Notes: generated by a model not told the origin, from the letters alone. Counted from the first letter of the stretch, positions 1-10,997 are shown. The stretch: 64,000 nt of DNA from Thalassospira xiamenensis M-5 = DSM 17429 (GCF_000300235.2 NZ_CP004388.1:3063501-3127500); one strand, 5' to 3'. Program-made: numbers and translations.

Positions 1-501
1 CGCCGGATAGTTCGGCGCCATCACAAAGGTTTTCTCGTAACCGGCACTGGTCGCATAACCGCCTGCGGCTTCATGCAAATTGTCGTTCTGGTACGAAACG
101 CTGAAGTAATTCTTGTTGCAGCCCTTGCCCGCCAATTGCGACGGTGCGGCATTGACCGAAAGATAAAACTTGTCCTGCGCCACCGCCGACGGCACCACCG
201 CCATCGCCAGGTTCGACCAGATGATACCGGTCAGGACATCGACCTTCTCGCTCTGGATCATTTTATCGGCAAGCTGAACCGCGATATCGGGTTTCTGCTG
301 ATCGTCTTCGATCACAACCGTCAGGTCCGGGTTGTTCGCCTGCTTGACGGCGAGCATGAAACCATCGCGCGCATCGATGCCAAGCCCCGCACCGCCCCCC
401 GAAAGGGTCGTGATCATGCCAACCTTGACCGGCTCGGCCTGTGCCGCCCCTGCCATCAAAAGCGCAGCCAAAGCTGCAATTGTCGTCTTAGTGCCCTTCA
501 T
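1..501 (-). CDS. Branched-chain amino acid-type ABC transporter substrate-binding protein, partial (N-terminal part)
   Basis: The frame is open from an ATG at 501 leftwards to the window edge, 167 codons with no stop, so the C-terminus lies outside. The first ~22 residues form a Sec signal peptide (MKGTKTTIAALAALLMAG then AAQA-EPVKVG). The mature part starts like Peripla_BP_6/LivJ proteins: KVGMITTLSGGGAGLG, then DGFMLAVKQAN, VVIEDDQQKPDIA, and a segment with VLTGIIWSNLAMAVVPS. The protein would bind a small solute in the periplasm for an ABC importer. It lies just downstream of kynA on the same strand with a 138-bp gap, so it may bring in an aromatic or amino-acid substrate of the tryptophan cluster, which is inference. 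The family call is firm; the ligand is unknown. Confidence 0.85.
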   Translation of the reverse strand, partial: MKGTKTTIAALAALLMAGAAQAEPVKVGMITTLSGGGAGLGIDARDGFMLAVKQANNPDLTVVIEDDQQKPDIAVQLADKMIQSEKVDVLTGIIWSNLAMAVVPSAVAQDKFYLSVNAAPSQLAGKGCNKNYFSVSYQNDNLHEAAGGYATSAGYEKTFVMAPNYPA

Positions 502-639
502 CAAAGCCTCCGTGTTTATATGTTTTTATCTACTCAGCAACACGTTGATCCCGCGACTTTTTCTATCTTCTGTCGTCGCAGTTTTGTGAACCTGATGCCT
601 GCCCCTGATTTTGCAGTGTTCCATCAGGCCCGTCCATCC

Positions 640-1509
640 TCAAAGCGTGGTTCGCACCCGCCAGAGTTCCGGAAACAGTTCAACTTCCAGCATTTTTTTA
701 AGGTAACTCACCCCGCCGGTCCCCCCGGTCCCGCGTTTGAAGCCAATGACCCGCTCCACCGTGGTCACATGGTTGAACCGCCAACGCCGGAAATAATCCT
801 CAAAATCCACAAGCTTCTCGGCCAGCTCATAAAGCGGCCAATGCTTTTCGGGCGCGCTGTAAACCCGATGCCACGCCGCAATCACCTCGTCATGTGCCAC
901 GTATGGCGCGCTGACATCACGCGATAACACCGCATCGGGCACCGCAATCCCCTCGCGCGCCAAAAGCGCCAGCGCCTCGTCATAAAGGCTGGGCGTTGCC
1001 AGTTCGCCCTTCAGCATTTCGGTAATGTCATCGCGGTGCGCATGCGGGCGCAACATCGCATGGTTACGATTGCCTAACATAAACTCGATCTGGCGATACT
1101 GGTATGACTGGAAGCCCGACGACGGACCCAGCGCATCGCGAAACGTCGTATAGTCGCTTGGCGTCATGGTCCGCAAAACGTCCCATGCATTGTTCAATTG
1201 CTCGAATATCCGCGATACCCGTGCGAGCATCTTGAATGCCGGTTGCAGGCGACCTTCGCGGATGGCATCACGTGCGGCGGTAATTTCCCGGATCGCAAGC
1301 TTCATCCACAATTCGGATGTCTGATGCTGAATGATAAACAGCAATTCATCCTGCGCATCGGTCAATGGATGCTGCGCGGTCAATACCGCATCAAGCGCCA
1401 GATAATCACCATACGACATCTGATCGGAAAAATCGGTTTTGGCCCCTTCGGTGCTGGGATCATAGGGCTGGTTCATCGGGCAGCCGGTATTTTTGGTTTT
1501 ATCACTCAT
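640..1509 (-). CDS. kynA: Tryptophan 2,3-dioxygenase
   Basis: Heme enzyme that opens the indole ring of L-tryptophan with O2 to give N-formylkynurenine, the first step of the kynurenine route. The 289-residue product is family length. The signature stretches are visible: [11 protein letters not shown] near residue 61, [17 protein letters not shown] near 130, and [17 protein letters not shown] near 240 with H247 the expected axial heme ligand, followed by the glycine-rich KRGTGGTGG. The start ATG at 1509 overlaps the kynU stop by ATGA, so the two are probably translationally coupled. It is the last gene of the minus-strand tryptophan/anthranilate operon. The identification is firm. Confidence 0.97.
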   Translation of the reverse strand: MSDKTKNTGCPMNQPYDPSTEGAKTDFSDQMSYGDYLALDAVLTAQHPLTDAQDELLFIIQHQTSELWMKLAIREITAARDAIREGRLQPAFKMLARVSRIFEQLNNAWDVLRTMTPSDYTTFRDALGPSSGFQSYQYRQIEFMLGNRNHAMLRPHAHRDDITEMLKGELATPSLYDEALALLAREGIAVPDAVLSRDVSAPYVAHDEVIAAWHRVYSAPEKHWPLYELAEKLVDFEDYFRRWRFNHVTTVERVIGFKRGTGGTGGVSYLKKMLEVELFPELWRVRTTL

Positions 1510-2699
1510 GTCACGGCATTCCTTTTGTGGAATTCCGGCTTGTCCCAGGCACGCGTTTCCATGATCTCCGCCAGAATCTTCACCGCGCCATCGACATCGT
1601 TGTTGTCGATATAAAGCGGGGTAAAGCCGAACCGGATGATATCGGGTGCCCTGAAATCACCAATCACGCCACGCGCAATCAAGGCCTGCATCACCGCATA
1701 ACCATTTTCAAACCTGAACGATACCTGCGATCCCCGCTTGTTCGCATCACGCGGGCTTGCCAGTTCCAGCATCGGGCAGCTTGCCTCGACCCCGGCAATG
1801 AACTGCTCGCAAAGCTCAATGCTGCGTTTGCGGATATCGGCCATCTCGACCCCATCCCACGCCTTCATCGCTTCTTCCAGAACCGTCATCTGAATGACCG
1901 GCGGGGTTCCGACCCGCATCCGCGAAACATCCGGTGCCGGGCTGTATTCAAGGTCAAAGGCAAACGGGGCCGCATGACCAAGCCATCCCGACAATGCCGG
2001 GCGCACGGTCTTCGCATGATCGGGCCGGACATAAATGAATGCCGGCGCACCGGGGCCACCGTTAAGGTATTTATAGGTGCACCCTACCGCAAAATCGGCT
2101 TCACACCCGGCTAAATCAACCGGAACTGCCCCCGCCGAATGCGCCAGATCCCAGATCACAATCGCCCCCGCATCATGGGCCATCTTGGTGATCCGTTTCA
2201 TGTCATACATCCGCCCGGTGCGGTAATCGACATGGGTTAACATCAGGACCGCAAGGTCTTCGTTGATCAGGCTTTCAACATCTTCCGGGTTTGGCGTCTT
2301 AAGGGCATGGCCCTTATCAAGGCTTTTGATTAGCCCGTCGGCGATATAAAGGTCGGTCGGGAAATTGCCATTGTCGGAAACCACCACCTTGCGATCCGGG
2401 TTCATTTCAAGCGCACTGGCCAGCGCCTGATAAACCTTGATCGACAATGTATCGCCCATCACCACCGTACCCGGTGCCGCCCCGATCAGACGCGCGACCA
2501 GATCGCCAACGCGTTTGGGCTGCTCCATCCACCGGGCATCGTTCCAGCCGCGGATCAGCATCTCGCCCCATTCATCACTGATCATGGATTTGGCGCGCGC
2601 GGCTGCGGTTTTCGGCATCGCACCCAATGAATTCCCGTCAAGGTAAATCACCCCGTCAGGGATATGGAACAAGGCTTTGGTGGCGGCAAAGTCAATCAT
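1506..2699 (-). CDS. kynU: Kynureninase
   Basis: PLP enzyme that cleaves kynurenine to anthranilate and alanine. The 397-residue protein has the fold-type-I pattern: [12 protein letters not shown] near residue 19, [15 protein letters not shown] with D184 and H187, and the Schiff-base lysine K210 in [16 protein letters not shown]. The start overlaps the stop of the upstream CoA ligase by ATGA and its own stop overlaps kynA in the same way. In this operon its product anthranilate is passed directly to the aminobenzoate-CoA ligase gene upstream, so the pathway is anthranilate degradation rather than NAD synthesis. The call is firm. Confidence 0.96.
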   Translation of the reverse strand: MIDFAATKALFHIPDGVIYLDGNSLGAMPKTAAARAKSMISDEWGEMLIRGWNDARWMEQPKRVGDLVARLIGAAPGTVVMGDTLSIKVYQALASALEMNPDRKVVVSDNGNFPTDLYIADGLIKSLDKGHALKTPNPEDVESLINEDLAVLMLTHVDYRTGRMYDMKRITKMAHDAGAIVIWDLAHSAGAVPVDLAGCEADFAVGCTYKYLNGGPGAPAFIYVRPDHAKTVRPALSGWLGHAAPFAFDLEYSPAPDVSRMRVGTPPVIQMTVLEEAMKAWDGVEMADIRKRSIELCEQFIAGVEASCPMLELASPRDANKRGSQVSFRFENGYAVMQALIARGVIGDFRAPDIIRFGFTPLYIDNNDVDGAVKILAEIMETRAWDKPEFHKRNAVT

Positions 2700-4330
2700 G
2701 CAGACATTTCCTGTTTCAATCGGAATCGCTGGATTTTTCCAGTCGCGGTTTTCGGTAACGCGTCGATAAACAGGATCGAACGCGGATATTTATAAGGGGC
2801 AATCGTCGCCTTGACATGATCCTGCAAAAGCTTCGCCATTTCGGGTGACGGATTGGCATTCGGCGTCAATACCACATGCGCCTGCACGATATAACCGCGT
2901 TCCTCGTCAGCAGCCGCCACCACCGCACATTCCGCCACATCCGGGTGCGACAGCAACGCCGCCTCGACCTCCGGCCCGGCAATGTTGTAGCCCGACGAGA
3001 CGATCATATCGTCATTGCGCGCGGCAAAATGGAAATAGCCGTCGCTATCGACAAAAAACGCATCCCCCGTCAGGTTCCAGCCATCGCGCACATAACCCAA
3101 TTGCCGATCATCGGCCAGATACCGGCACCCGGTCGGCCCGCGCACGGCAAGCTTGCCAATCGTGCCAACCGGAAGCTCGTTCATCTCGTCATCAACGATC
3201 CGGGCTTCATATCCGCCCACCGGCCGCCCGGTGCAGGCCGGGTGACTGTCGCCAAACCGGTTGGAAATAAAGATATGCAGCATCTCGGTGGCACCAATCC
3301 CGTCAAGCATCGGCTTGCCGGTCTTTTCCATCCATGCCTTGTAAACGGGTGCTGGCAAAGTTTCCCCGGCTGAAACGGCGGCACGAAGGGATGATAAATC
3401 CGCCCCGTCATCCATCGCGGCCAGCATCGCCCGATATGCCGTCGGTGCGGTAAAGCACACGGTTGCCTTATAGGTTTCGATAATCTCAATCATGTTGGGC
3501 GGCGATGCCTTTTCAAGCAACGTCGCGGTCGCCCCGAACCGAAGTGGAAAAACCGCCAACCCGCCAAGCCCAAAGGTAAAGGCCAAGGGCGGCGACCCGA
3601 CAAACACGTCATCGGGCGTCACGTTAAGCACTTCCTTGGCATAACCATCGGCAATGATCAGAAGATCACGATGGAAATGCATGGTGGCCTTGGGCTCCCC
3701 CGTCGTGCCCGATGTAAAACCCAACAACGCCACATCATCGCGCCCGGTCTTGACCGCCTCATATTTCACCGATTTGGTCAGGGCAATGCGATCCAGTTCC
3801 GCGTCATGATTGGCCGTACCGTCAAAGCCGATCACCTTTTTAAGGAACCTGCTGTCCTTCGCACACGCCACCAGCTCATCCATCAGCCGCGTATCGCAAA
3901 GGGCAAATTCGATCTCGGCCTTGTCCACGATCTGGGCCAGTTCACCGGCACGCAACATCGGCATGGTATTGACCACAACCGCCCCCGCCTTGGTCGCGGC
4001 TAACCAGCACGCTACCATCGCCGGATTATTGGCCGACCGGATCAACACCCGGTTGCCGGGCTTGACCCCGTAATCCTCGGCCAGCGCATGGGCAATCCGG
4101 TTGGTCCAGTCGGACAATTCCTTGTATGTCCGCTGGCGGCCATTGCCGATCAGGGCGGTATTGTCACCAAACCCCTGTTCGACCAGCCGGTCGGTCAACT
4201 CGACCCCGGCATTGAGATATTCGGGATACTGAAACTTTTCGAGGTTAAAGACCGGCCAACTTTCGACCGGTGGCAGATTGTCCCTTGCGAACGTATCGCT
4301 ATGTGCGGTCGGACCCAGAACGTGCGACAT
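2696..4330 (-). CDS. 2-aminobenzoate (anthranilate)-CoA ligase, benzoate-CoA ligase family
   Basis: AMP-forming acyl-CoA synthetase of 544 residues from the ATG at 4330 (MSHVLGPTAHSD). An in-frame ATG at 4378 would run into the acyl-CoA dehydrogenase gene and is less likely. Visible motifs are the phosphate-binding loop LLGFTSGTTGEPKATMH, the GIGATEMLHIF segment, the hinge GDAFFVDSDGYFHFAARNDD, and the C-terminal catalytic lysine in PKTATGKIQRFRLK. Its neighbours set the substrate: kynureninase (makes anthranilate) follows, and the aminobenzoyl-CoA monooxygenase/reductase gene is in the same operon. So it probably activates anthranilate to 2-aminobenzoyl-CoA. Benzoate or salicylate specificity cannot be excluded by sequence alone. 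Confidence 0.88.
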   Translation of the reverse strand: MSHVLGPTAHSDTFARDNLPPVESWPVFNLEKFQYPEYLNAGVELTDRLVEQGFGDNTALIGNGRQRTYKELSDWTNRIAHALAEDYGVKPGNRVLIRSANNPAMVACWLAATKAGAVVVNTMPMLRAGELAQIVDKAEIEFALCDTRLMDELVACAKDSRFLKKVIGFDGTANHDAELDRIALTKSVKYEAVKTGRDDVALLGFTSGTTGEPKATMHFHRDLLIIADGYAKEVLNVTPDDVFVGSPPLAFTFGLGGLAVFPLRFGATATLLEKASPPNMIEIIETYKATVCFTAPTAYRAMLAAMDDGADLSSLRAAVSAGETLPAPVYKAWMEKTGKPMLDGIGATEMLHIFISNRFGDSHPACTGRPVGGYEARIVDDEMNELPVGTIGKLAVRGPTGCRYLADDRQLGYVRDGWNLTGDAFFVDSDGYFHFAARNDDMIVSSGYNIAGPEVEAALLSHPDVAECAVVAAADEERGYIVQAHVVLTPNANPSPEMAKLLQDHVKATIAPYKYPRSILFIDALPKTATGKIQRFRLKQEMSA

Positions 4331-4349
4331 GGTTAAGCCCCTGATACAG

Positions 4350-5507
4350 CTATTTTTGTGCCAGCGTTTGCCGTGCAATGATTATTTTTTGGACGTCTGA
4401 CGCGCCTTCATAAATCCGAAGGGCGCGAATTTCCCTATACAGCGTTTCAACGATGTGACCAGAACGCACACCATCGCCGCCATGTATTTGTACCGCCTTG
4501 TCGATGACGGTTTGGGCATGATCGGTTGAATAAAGTTTTGCCATCGCGGCCTCGCGCGACACCCGCGATGCCCCGCTATCCTTAAGCCATGCGGCGCGAT
4601 AAACCAGAAGCGCACTGGCATCGACATCAAGCGCCATGTCGGCCACATGCCCCTGCACCATCTGCAAATCAAAAAGCGGCGCACCAAACAATTCGCGGGA
4701 CTGAACGCGACTGATGGTTTCGTCCAACGCACGACGGGCAAAGCCCAATGCAGCCGCGGCAACGGTCGACCGGAACACGTCCAGAACCGACATCGCGATT
4801 TTAAAGCCTTCACCCGGAAGGCCAATCAGGCTGCTTGCCGGAATGCGGCAATCATCAAATTTCAACCGCGCCAATGGATGCGGCGCAATGGTTTCCAGCC
4901 GTTCGGTAATCGAAAGCCCCGCTGTGTCGGCGGGCACCAGAAACGCCGAAAGCCCCTTGGCCCCCGGTGCCTCGCCAGTGCGCGCAAACACGCAGTAAAA
5001 ATCGGCAATCCCGCCATTGGAAATCCAGGTTTTCTCGCCATTCAGCACAAAATGGCCGCCATCGGACCGCGCATCCAGCGCGATATTGGCAACATCCGAT
5101 CCCGATTGCGGTTCGGTCAGGGCAAAGGCCGCAATCGCCTTGCCCGAACGGACCTTGGGTAGAATACCCGCACGCTGCGCTCTGGTGCCAAACAGCGAAA
5201 TCGCCCCGCTGCCAAGTCCCTGCATGGCAAAGGCAAAATCGGCCAGCCCGTCATAACGCGCCAGCGTCTCACGGATCAGGCAAAGCGACCGGACGTCAAG
5301 CTTCGCCCCGTCCTGATCGGGGTCAATCGCGGCATGGTTCAGCCACCCGCCATCATTAAGCCGCGCCACCAGATCGCGGCACGCCCCATCCACATCATGA
5401 TGATCGATACCGTCAAGATTGGCCGCCGCCCACGCATCAAGCCGTGCAGCAAGCTCGCGGTGCCGGTCTTCGAAAAACGGCCAGTCAAGATAGGACGTAT
5501 CAGCCAT
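4350..5507 (-). CDS. Acyl-CoA dehydrogenase
   Basis: FAD-dependent acyl-CoA dehydrogenase of 385 residues, the usual length. Signature pieces are [18 protein letters not shown] and [15 protein letters not shown] in the middle beta-domain, and the C-terminal [16 protein letters not shown], where E367 is the expected catalytic base. The ATG at 5507 overlaps the stop of the hydratase gene (TGATG) and the ligase starts 19 bp after its stop, so it is embedded in the operon. By context it would oxidise an alicyclic or ring-opened CoA ester formed after aminobenzoyl-CoA reduction. The exact substrate is inferred from position only. Confidence 0.9.
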   Translation of the reverse strand: MADTSYLDWPFFEDRHRELAARLDAWAAANLDGIDHHDVDGACRDLVARLNDGGWLNHAAIDPDQDGAKLDVRSLCLIRETLARYDGLADFAFAMQGLGSGAISLFGTRAQRAGILPKVRSGKAIAAFALTEPQSGSDVANIALDARSDGGHFVLNGEKTWISNGGIADFYCVFARTGEAPGAKGLSAFLVPADTAGLSITERLETIAPHPLARLKFDDCRIPASSLIGLPGEGFKIAMSVLDVFRSTVAAAALGFARRALDETISRVQSRELFGAPLFDLQMVQGHVADMALDVDASALLVYRAAWLKDSGASRVSREAAMAKLYSTDHAQTVIDKAVQIHGGDGVRSGHIVETLYREIRALRIYEGASDVQKIIIARQTLAQK

Positions 5508-6319
5508 CAGTTCCCCTCGAACACCGGTTTTTCCTTGGCGACAAACGCCTTATAGGCGCGGTTGAAATCCTCGGTCTGCATGCAGATCGCCTGCGCCTGC
5601 GCTTCAGCCTCAATCGCCTGTTCGATCCCCATATTCCATTCCTGCGCCAGCATGGTTTTCGTCATCATGTGACCGAAATTCGGGCCTTCGGAAATCCGGG
5701 TTGCCAACGCAATCGCCTCGGCCTCCAGAACATCGCCCTCGACCAGCCGGTTATAGAACCCCCAACGCTCGCCCTCATCAGCACTCATGGAACGCCCGGT
5801 ATAAAGAAGTTCCGCCGCCCGGCCCTGCCCGATGATACGCGGCAGGATCGCACATGCCCCCATGTCACACCCCGCAAGCCCGACACGGGTAAACAGGAAC
5901 GCGGTTTTGGATGCCGGGGTCGCAATGCGCAAATCCGATGCCATGGCAATGATCGCCCCGGCACCAACGCAAATGCCGTCCACCGCCGCAATCACCGGCT
6001 TGCCACAGCCAATGATCGCCTTGACCAGATCGCCGGTCATGCGGGTAAATTCCAAAAGCCCCTTCATGTCCTTGTCGATCAGCGGGCCGATAATGTCGTG
6101 CACATCCCCACCCGAACAGAAATTGCCCCCGTTCGATCCAAACACCACCGCCTTGATATCATCGGCATAAACCAGATCGCGGAACGTATCGCGAAGCTCG
6201 GCATAACTCTCGAACGTCAGCGGGTTTTTGCGTTCCGGCCGATCCAGCGAAATGACCGCAACATCGCCTTCCATGCGCCAGTTGAAATGCTTTGGCGTGA
6301 TGTTTGCCATCTTAGTCAT
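5507..6319 (-). CDS. Enoyl-CoA hydratase/isomerase (crotonase) family protein
   Basis: Crotonase-fold protein of 270 residues. The oxyanion-hole segments are visible: [20 protein letters not shown] near residue 60 and [20 protein letters not shown] near 105. It should hydrate, isomerise or hydrolyse a CoA ester in the lower part of the anthranilate pathway. The start may be the ATG at 6319 or at 6310 (MANITPKHF). The former overlaps the 3' end of the MarR gene by 8 bp. The downstream acyl-CoA dehydrogenase start overlaps its stop. The family is sure; the precise reaction is not. Confidence 0.88.
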   Translation of the reverse strand: MTKMANITPKHFNWRMEGDVAVISLDRPERKNPLTFESYAELRDTFRDLVYADDIKAVVFGSNGGNFCSGGDVHDIIGPLIDKDMKGLLEFTRMTGDLVKAIIGCGKPVIAAVDGICVGAGAIIAMASDLRIATPASKTAFLFTRVGLAGCDMGACAILPRIIGQGRAAELLYTGRSMSADEGERWGFYNRLVEGDVLEAEAIALATRISEGPNFGHMMTKTMLAQEWNMGIEQAIEAEAQAQAICMQTEDFNRAYKAFVAKEKPVFEGN

Positions 6320-6809
6320 GGTGCGCCTCGTTATGATGATAAACAGTCCGAAGGATACGGATCAGGGCATCGGCATCATGGGCCGACAGATCGGAAAACA
6401 GCTCGGACACCCAGCCTTCATGCACAAGGGCCCGCTCGGCAAAGTCCTTTTCGCCCGCTTCCGTCAGGCGCACGATGGATGCCCGACGATCATTTTCAAC
6501 CGGCACCCGGACCAGCATCCCCTCGGTGACAAGCCGGTCAACAATCCCGGTGACATTGCCGTTTGATACCATCAACGCACTTGAAAGCTCGCTCATGCGC
6601 ATGCCATCGCGGGACCGGTAAAGCGCTGCCATCACGTCAAAACGCGGCAGGGTGGAGCCGAATTCAAGGCGCATCTTCTCGCGAAGCTCGCCCTCGATCT
6701 TGCGCGACACGCGTAAAACCTGAAGCCACGCCCGAAGGCGCGCCTTTGAGATATCCGATGTCTCGTTGTGCGGCATATCGGGGTCGCGGACTGTCTTATC
6801 CATATTCAT
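6312..6809 (-). CDS. MarR-family transcriptional regulator
   Basis: Winged-helix MarR protein of about 165 residues from the ATG at 6809, chosen because GGGAGGAG lies just upstream and the ATG overlaps the SDR stop by ATGA. The wHTH is clear: [13 protein letters not shown], then [20 protein letters not shown] as recognition helix region, and the wing [17 protein letters not shown]. It sits inside the aromatic operon it probably controls. Related MarR proteins in aromatic-CoA clusters respond to aryl-CoA thioesters, so 2-aminobenzoyl-CoA is a plausible effector. A palindrome at 9957-9989 in the divergent promoter region is a candidate target site. Confidence 0.9.
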   Translation of the reverse strand: MNMDKTVRDPDMPHNETSDISKARLRAWLQVLRVSRKIEGELREKMRLEFGSTLPRFDVMAALYRSRDGMRMSELSSALMVSNGNVTGIVDRLVTEGMLVRVPVENDRRASIVRLTEAGEKDFAERALVHEGWVSELFSDLSAHDADALIRILRTVYHHNEAHHD

Positions 6810-7564
6810 ATCTCTCCTCCCGATACCGAAATCGCCTGTCCGGTGATCGATGCGGCCTGGCTGCTTGCCAGCCACATCACGGTCTGGGCCACTTCTTCGG
6901 GCTGGATCAACCGGTTCTGCGGATTGATCTTCGCAAGGCTTGCGCGCGCGTCTTCCGCACTCATGCCGGTTTTCCCAACGATATTGGCAACCGATTGTTC
7001 AAGCATCGGCGTTTCCATGAAACCGGGGCACACCGCATTGACCGTGATCGGCGTCGCGGCCAACTCGGTCGCAAGGCTTTTGACAAGCCCGATAACCGCA
7101 TGTTTCGCCGCGCAATAGGCGGTGACATAGGCATATCCCTTAAGCCCCGCCGTCGATGCAATCGAAATCAACCGCCCCGGCTTGGCGCGGTCCATCACGT
7201 TCAATCCTTCGCGGAACGTCAAAAACGTGCCAGTAAGGTTCACATCCATTGTGCGTTTCCAAAGATCGATGGATGTTTTGCCAAACGAAGCACTTTCGGC
7301 CATGCCCGCATTGGCAATCACCAGATCGGGCGCGCCGATCACATCGCAGAATGTGCCAAACATCGCACGTACTGATGCCTCGTCCGTCACATCGGCGGGA
7401 ATGGCGGTAATATTGGGATGTTTTGCCACCTCGGCCAGCATTTCGGCACGGCGGCCTGATACCGCCACCTTCACCCCGGCATCGGCCAGCATACGGGCCA
7501 TCACGGCCCCCACGCCGGTTCCACCGCCGGTAATCAATGCTGTGCTGATGGCAAGGTTTCCCAT
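6806..7564 (-). CDS. Short-chain dehydrogenase/reductase (3-hydroxyacyl-CoA dehydrogenase-like)
   Basis: Classical SDR of 252 residues. The NAD(P) loop TGGGTGVGA is at 12-20, NAG at 85-87, the catalytic S137 in ISIASTAG, and Y150/K154 in YVTAYCAAKHAV. It is co-transcribed between the monooxygenase/reductase and the MarR gene with overlaps or gaps below 5 bp. Its likely job is oxidation of a hydroxy intermediate in the alicyclic CoA pathway that follows 2-aminobenzoyl-CoA reduction. The family is certain; substrate and cofactor preference are inferred. Confidence 0.88.
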   Translation of the reverse strand: MGNLAISTALITGGGTGVGAVMARMLADAGVKVAVSGRRAEMLAEVAKHPNITAIPADVTDEASVRAMFGTFCDVIGAPDLVIANAGMAESASFGKTSIDLWKRTMDVNLTGTFLTFREGLNVMDRAKPGRLISIASTAGLKGYAYVTAYCAAKHAVIGLVKSLATELAATPITVNAVCPGFMETPMLEQSVANIVGKTGMSAEDARASLAKINPQNRLIQPEEVAQTVMWLASSQAASITGQAISVSGGEI

Positions 7565-7568
7565 CTGG

Positions 7569-9875
7569 TTACACCTTACCGGTCATGACGTCGGACCGTT
7601 CCGCCAGACGCCACATCTGATCACGCCCCGCATAATATGGTTCCGGCCAGTTTTCCGTCCGGTTGCCAAGCGTTACCGCCGCATGCAGCGTCCAGTACGG
7701 ATCGGCCAGATGCGGCCGCGCAAGACACACAAGGTCCGCCCGTCCCGCCATCAGGATCGAATTGACGTGATCGGGTTCGTAAATATTGCCAACCGCCATG
7801 GTCGCCATATGTGCCTCGTTGCGGATCCGGTCGGAAAACGGCGTCTGGAACATGCGGCCATAAACGGGGCGTGCGGCCTTGGTCGTCTGACCGGCGGACA
7901 CGTCACAGATATCAACATCATGGGCCTGCAACATCCGGGCAATCTCGACCGCTTCTTCGGGTGTCACGCCCTCATCCCCGACCCAGTCATTGGCCGAAAT
8001 ACGCACTGATAGCGGCTTGTGCGCGGGCCATGCGGCCCGCACCGCATCAATCACTTCCAACGGATAACGCATCCGGTTTTCAAGCGACCCGCCATATTCA
8101 TCATCGCGTGTATTGCTGACCGGGCTGATAAAGGATGACAGAAGATACCCGTGCGCCGCATGGACCTCGATCATGTCAAAGCCCGCCCGATCCGCCATTT
8201 CGGCGGCTGCCACGAACTGACCCCGCACCCTATCCATATCATCGCGCGTCATCGGTTTTGGCGTCTGGTTGCGATCCGACCACGCAATGTCGGATGCCGA
8301 CATGATCGGCCAGTTACCCGATTTCAGCGGCGCATCCATTTCTTCCCAACCCAACTGGGTCGAACCCTTGCGCCCGGAATGACCGATCTGCGCACAGATT
8401 TTGGCATCCGTTTCGGAATGGACGAAATCAACAATCCGTTTCCATGCCGCTTCGTGCGACGGCTCGTAAAAACCGGGGCAGCCCGGCGTGATACGCCCCG
8501 TATCGGAAACACAGGTCATTTCGGTATAAACCAGCCCCGCACCACCCTTGGCGCGCTCCGCATAATGCACCAGATGCCAGTCGGTCGGGCAGCCATCCAC
8601 CGCTTTGTACTGCGCCATTGGCGACACCACGATGCGGTTCTTAAGTTTCATGTCACGCAATGTAAACGGCACGAACATCGGATGACGGACTTCGTCATTC
8701 GCCGGATCATTTGCAACTATGCCCGCTTTGCGCTGGAACCATCCTTCGGCATCCCTAAGCCACTTGGCATCGCGCATCCGAAGGTTCTCATGGCTGATGC
8801 GCTGCGACCGGGTCAGAAGGGAATAGGTGAACTGCACCGGATCGAAATGGAAATACCGCTCGATCTCCTCAAACCATTCCATCGAATTGCGCGCCGCTGA
8901 TTGCAGGCGCAAAACCTCCAACCGGCGTTCGTCTTCATATTTGGCAAAGGCGGACGGCAAATCGGCCTCGGAATGCAGATAATTGGCAAGCCCGATGGCA
9001 CTTTCAAGCGCCAGCTTAGTGCCCGATCCGATGGAAAAATGCGCGGTCGCCGCCGCATCCCCCATCAGCACGATATTTTCATGCGACCATGTTTTGCAAA
9101 GTACGCGCGGGAAGCTTAACCACGCCGACCCGCGCACATGATTAGCATTGCTAATCAGCGCATGACCGCCCAGATGATCCTTGAAGATTTCCTCGCAGGT
9201 GGCAATCGACTCTTCCTTGGTCATGTCGCCAAAACCATAGGCGTCCCAGGTCGCTTGCGAACATTCGACGATAAAGGTCGCGGTCTTGTCATCAAACTGA
9301 TAGGCGTGCGCCCAGACCCAGCCCTTCTCGGTTTCCTCGAAAATGAACGTAAAAGCATCATCGAATTTCTGATGCGTGCCCAGCCAGACAAACTTGCATT
9401 TCCGCGTATCGATATCGGGCTGGAAGGTGCCTGCAAATTCGCTGCGGGTTTTGGAATTAAGCCCGTCGGATGCGACGACAAGGTCAAATTCCTTGGCATA
9501 ATGCGCCGCACTTTCCGCCTCGGTCTCAAACCGCAAATCAACACCCAGCTCACGTGCCCGCTGCTGCAACAGGATCAAAAGCTGCTTGCGCCCGATGCCG
9601 CAAAAACCATGTCCGGTCGATACGGTTTTTTCACCGCGATACAGAACCGCGACATCATCCCAGTATGAAAAATGCCCCCGGATCGCCTCGGCACTTCTGG
9701 CATCGTTTTCCGCAAGGTTATTAAGCGTCTCGTCGGACAACACAACGCCCCAGCCGAACGTGTCGTCTGGCTTGTTGCGCTCAAACACCACAACCTCATG
9801 GCCGGGATCACGCAATTTCATCGAAATCGCAAAATAAAGCCCCGCAGGACCGCCACCCAAACAAGCTATTCTCAC
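7569..9875 (-). CDS. Bifunctional 2-aminobenzoyl-CoA monooxygenase/reductase (salicylyl-CoA 5-hydroxylase-like)
   Basis: A 768-residue fusion of two flavoenzymes. The N-terminal ~380 residues are an FAD monooxygenase: [19 protein letters not shown] dinucleotide motif, then [20 protein letters not shown]. The C-terminal part from about residue 398 is an Old Yellow Enzyme-type NADH:flavin oxidoreductase: [31 protein letters not shown], and [20 protein letters not shown]. This architecture is that of anthraniloyl-CoA monooxygenase (ACMR, EC 1.14.13.40), which hydroxylates and reduces 2-aminobenzoyl-CoA. It is the first gene of the minus-strand operon, divergent from the formamidase gene. The clustered ligase and kynureninase favour aminobenzoyl-CoA over salicylyl-CoA. 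Confidence 0.93.
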   Translation of the reverse strand: MRIACLGGGPAGLYFAISMKLRDPGHEVVVFERNKPDDTFGWGVVLSDETLNNLAENDARSAEAIRGHFSYWDDVAVLYRGEKTVSTGHGFCGIGRKQLLILLQQRARELGVDLRFETEAESAAHYAKEFDLVVASDGLNSKTRSEFAGTFQPDIDTRKCKFVWLGTHQKFDDAFTFIFEETEKGWVWAHAYQFDDKTATFIVECSQATWDAYGFGDMTKEESIATCEEIFKDHLGGHALISNANHVRGSAWLSFPRVLCKTWSHENIVLMGDAAATAHFSIGSGTKLALESAIGLANYLHSEADLPSAFAKYEDERRLEVLRLQSAARNSMEWFEEIERYFHFDPVQFTYSLLTRSQRISHENLRMRDAKWLRDAEGWFQRKAGIVANDPANDEVRHPMFVPFTLRDMKLKNRIVVSPMAQYKAVDGCPTDWHLVHYAERAKGGAGLVYTEMTCVSDTGRITPGCPGFYEPSHEAAWKRIVDFVHSETDAKICAQIGHSGRKGSTQLGWEEMDAPLKSGNWPIMSASDIAWSDRNQTPKPMTRDDMDRVRGQFVAAAEMADRAGFDMIEVHAAHGYLLSSFISPVSNTRDDEYGGSLENRMRYPLEVIDAVRAAWPAHKPLSVRISANDWVGDEGVTPEEAVEIARMLQAHDVDICDVSAGQTTKAARPVYGRMFQTPFSDRIRNEAHMATMAVGNIYEPDHVNSILMAGRADLVCLARPHLADPYWTLHAAVTLGNRTENWPEPYYAGRDQMWRLAERSDVMTGKV

Positions 9876-9956
9876 CTGATTTTCCCTTCTTGATATGGGG
9901 GTCTTTGCCCCGGTTGTTTTGGGAAACTCTAAAAACGGTACGCCTGCCCGGCATTT

Positions 9957-9989
9957 ATTTCAAGCATAAAATATTTGGGTTTGAAATAT
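9957..9989. promoter_or_regulatory. Candidate MarR operator in the divergent promoter region
   Basis: The 285-bp gap between the divergent operons (9876-10160) holds two nested inverted repeats. ATTTCAA (9957-9963) mirrors TTGAAAT (9981-9987), and ATATTT (9971-9976) mirrors AAATAT (9984-9989). The stretch is AT-rich against GC-rich surroundings. A MarR gene sits in the left operon, so this is its most likely binding site, controlling both directions. That role is inference from position and symmetry. Confidence 0.5.
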
Positions 9990-10160
9990 CTCGATTTTCC
10001 CCTAGAATCCCCGAAACAGGGCCCAAAAACAGGGCGATGTGGAAACAGGAAAAAACAGGGGAAAAGCATTGCATTCCGCGGCAATATCCGCAGAGTCCCT
10101 AGCGATCCCCTGATAAAACCGCATCATCAAAGATGACGTCAGACAAGGAAGGCATTCACC

Positions 10161-10997
10161 ATGATCACCAACTGGGACGACGCATACGCCAATGGCGACC
10201 ATATCAGGGGTGCGGCGGAATTTCCCGGCATGTGGGCCAAACTGGCAGCAGCCTTCCGCGATGAAATGTTGGCCTCAGGCCGGGCGGAACTCGACATTGC
10301 CTATGGTAATGCCGCGCGTGAAAAATACGACCTGTTCCTGCCCGAAGGCAGCCCAAAGGGCTCGGTCGTTTTCGTGCATGGCGGCTATTGGAAGGCATTT
10401 GATAAATCGACATGGTCGCATCTGGCACGCGGGGCTGTTGCGCGCGGCTGGGCGGTCTGTCTGCCAAGCTATACCCTGGCCCCCGATGCCCGCCTGTCGG
10501 AAATCACCCGCCAGATCGGGGCGGCGATTGATCATGTTGCCAACCGCATTGCGGGCCCCCTTCATCTGACCGGCCATTCGGCGGGCGGCCATCTGGTCAG
10601 CCGGATGAATTGCGCATCCTCGCCCCTGTCAACGGCAACGCAGGCGCGCGTTAAAAACACGGTATCCATCAGCGGCCTGCACGATCTGCGCCCGCTTCTG
10701 AAAACCGCGATGAATGATGTGCTGAAACTCGACGAAGACGAGGCGGTTTCAGAAAGTGCGGCACTGACCCGCCCGCATCTGCCATGCTCCATCACCTGCT
10801 GGGTCGGCGCGGATGAGCGGCCGGAATTTGTCCGCCAGAACGATCTTCTTGCCAATATCTGGACCGGGCTTGGTGCATCGACCCGCGCGGTCGAGGCCCC
10901 CGGCAAACACCATTTCGACGTAATCGCCGATCTGGCCGATCCGGATTCCGATCTGGTCGCCTGCCTGCTGCATCCGATTGAGCCGGAGGACGCATAA
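10161..10997 (+). CDS. Alpha/beta hydrolase, probable kynurenine formamidase (AFMID-like)
   Basis: A 278-residue alpha/beta hydrolase. The oxyanion motif HGGYW is at 73-77 and the nucleophile elbow GHSAGG has S140. A likely acid is in GADERPEF and a histidine in PGKHHFDVI. HGGYW is typical of the animal and fungal type arylformamidases rather than the metal-dependent KynB type. Removal of formate from N-formylkynurenine is the one step between the tryptophan dioxygenase and kynureninase encoded nearby, so this hydrolase fills the gap. The start ATG at 10161 has AAGGAAGG upstream, and its stop overlaps the next gene (TAATG). The fold is certain; the substrate is a strong contextual inference. 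Confidence 0.85.
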   Translation: MITNWDDAYANGDHIRGAAEFPGMWAKLAAAFRDEMLASGRAELDIAYGNAAREKYDLFLPEGSPKGSVVFVHGGYWKAFDKSTWSHLARGAVARGWAVCLPSYTLAPDARLSEITRQIGAAIDHVANRIAGPLHLTGHSAGGHLVSRMNCASSPLSTATQARVKNTVSISGLHDLRPLLKTAMNDVLKLDEDEAVSESAALTRPHLPCSITCWVGADERPEFVRQNDLLANIWTGLGASTRAVEAPGKHHFDVIADLADPDSDLVACLLHPIEPEDA

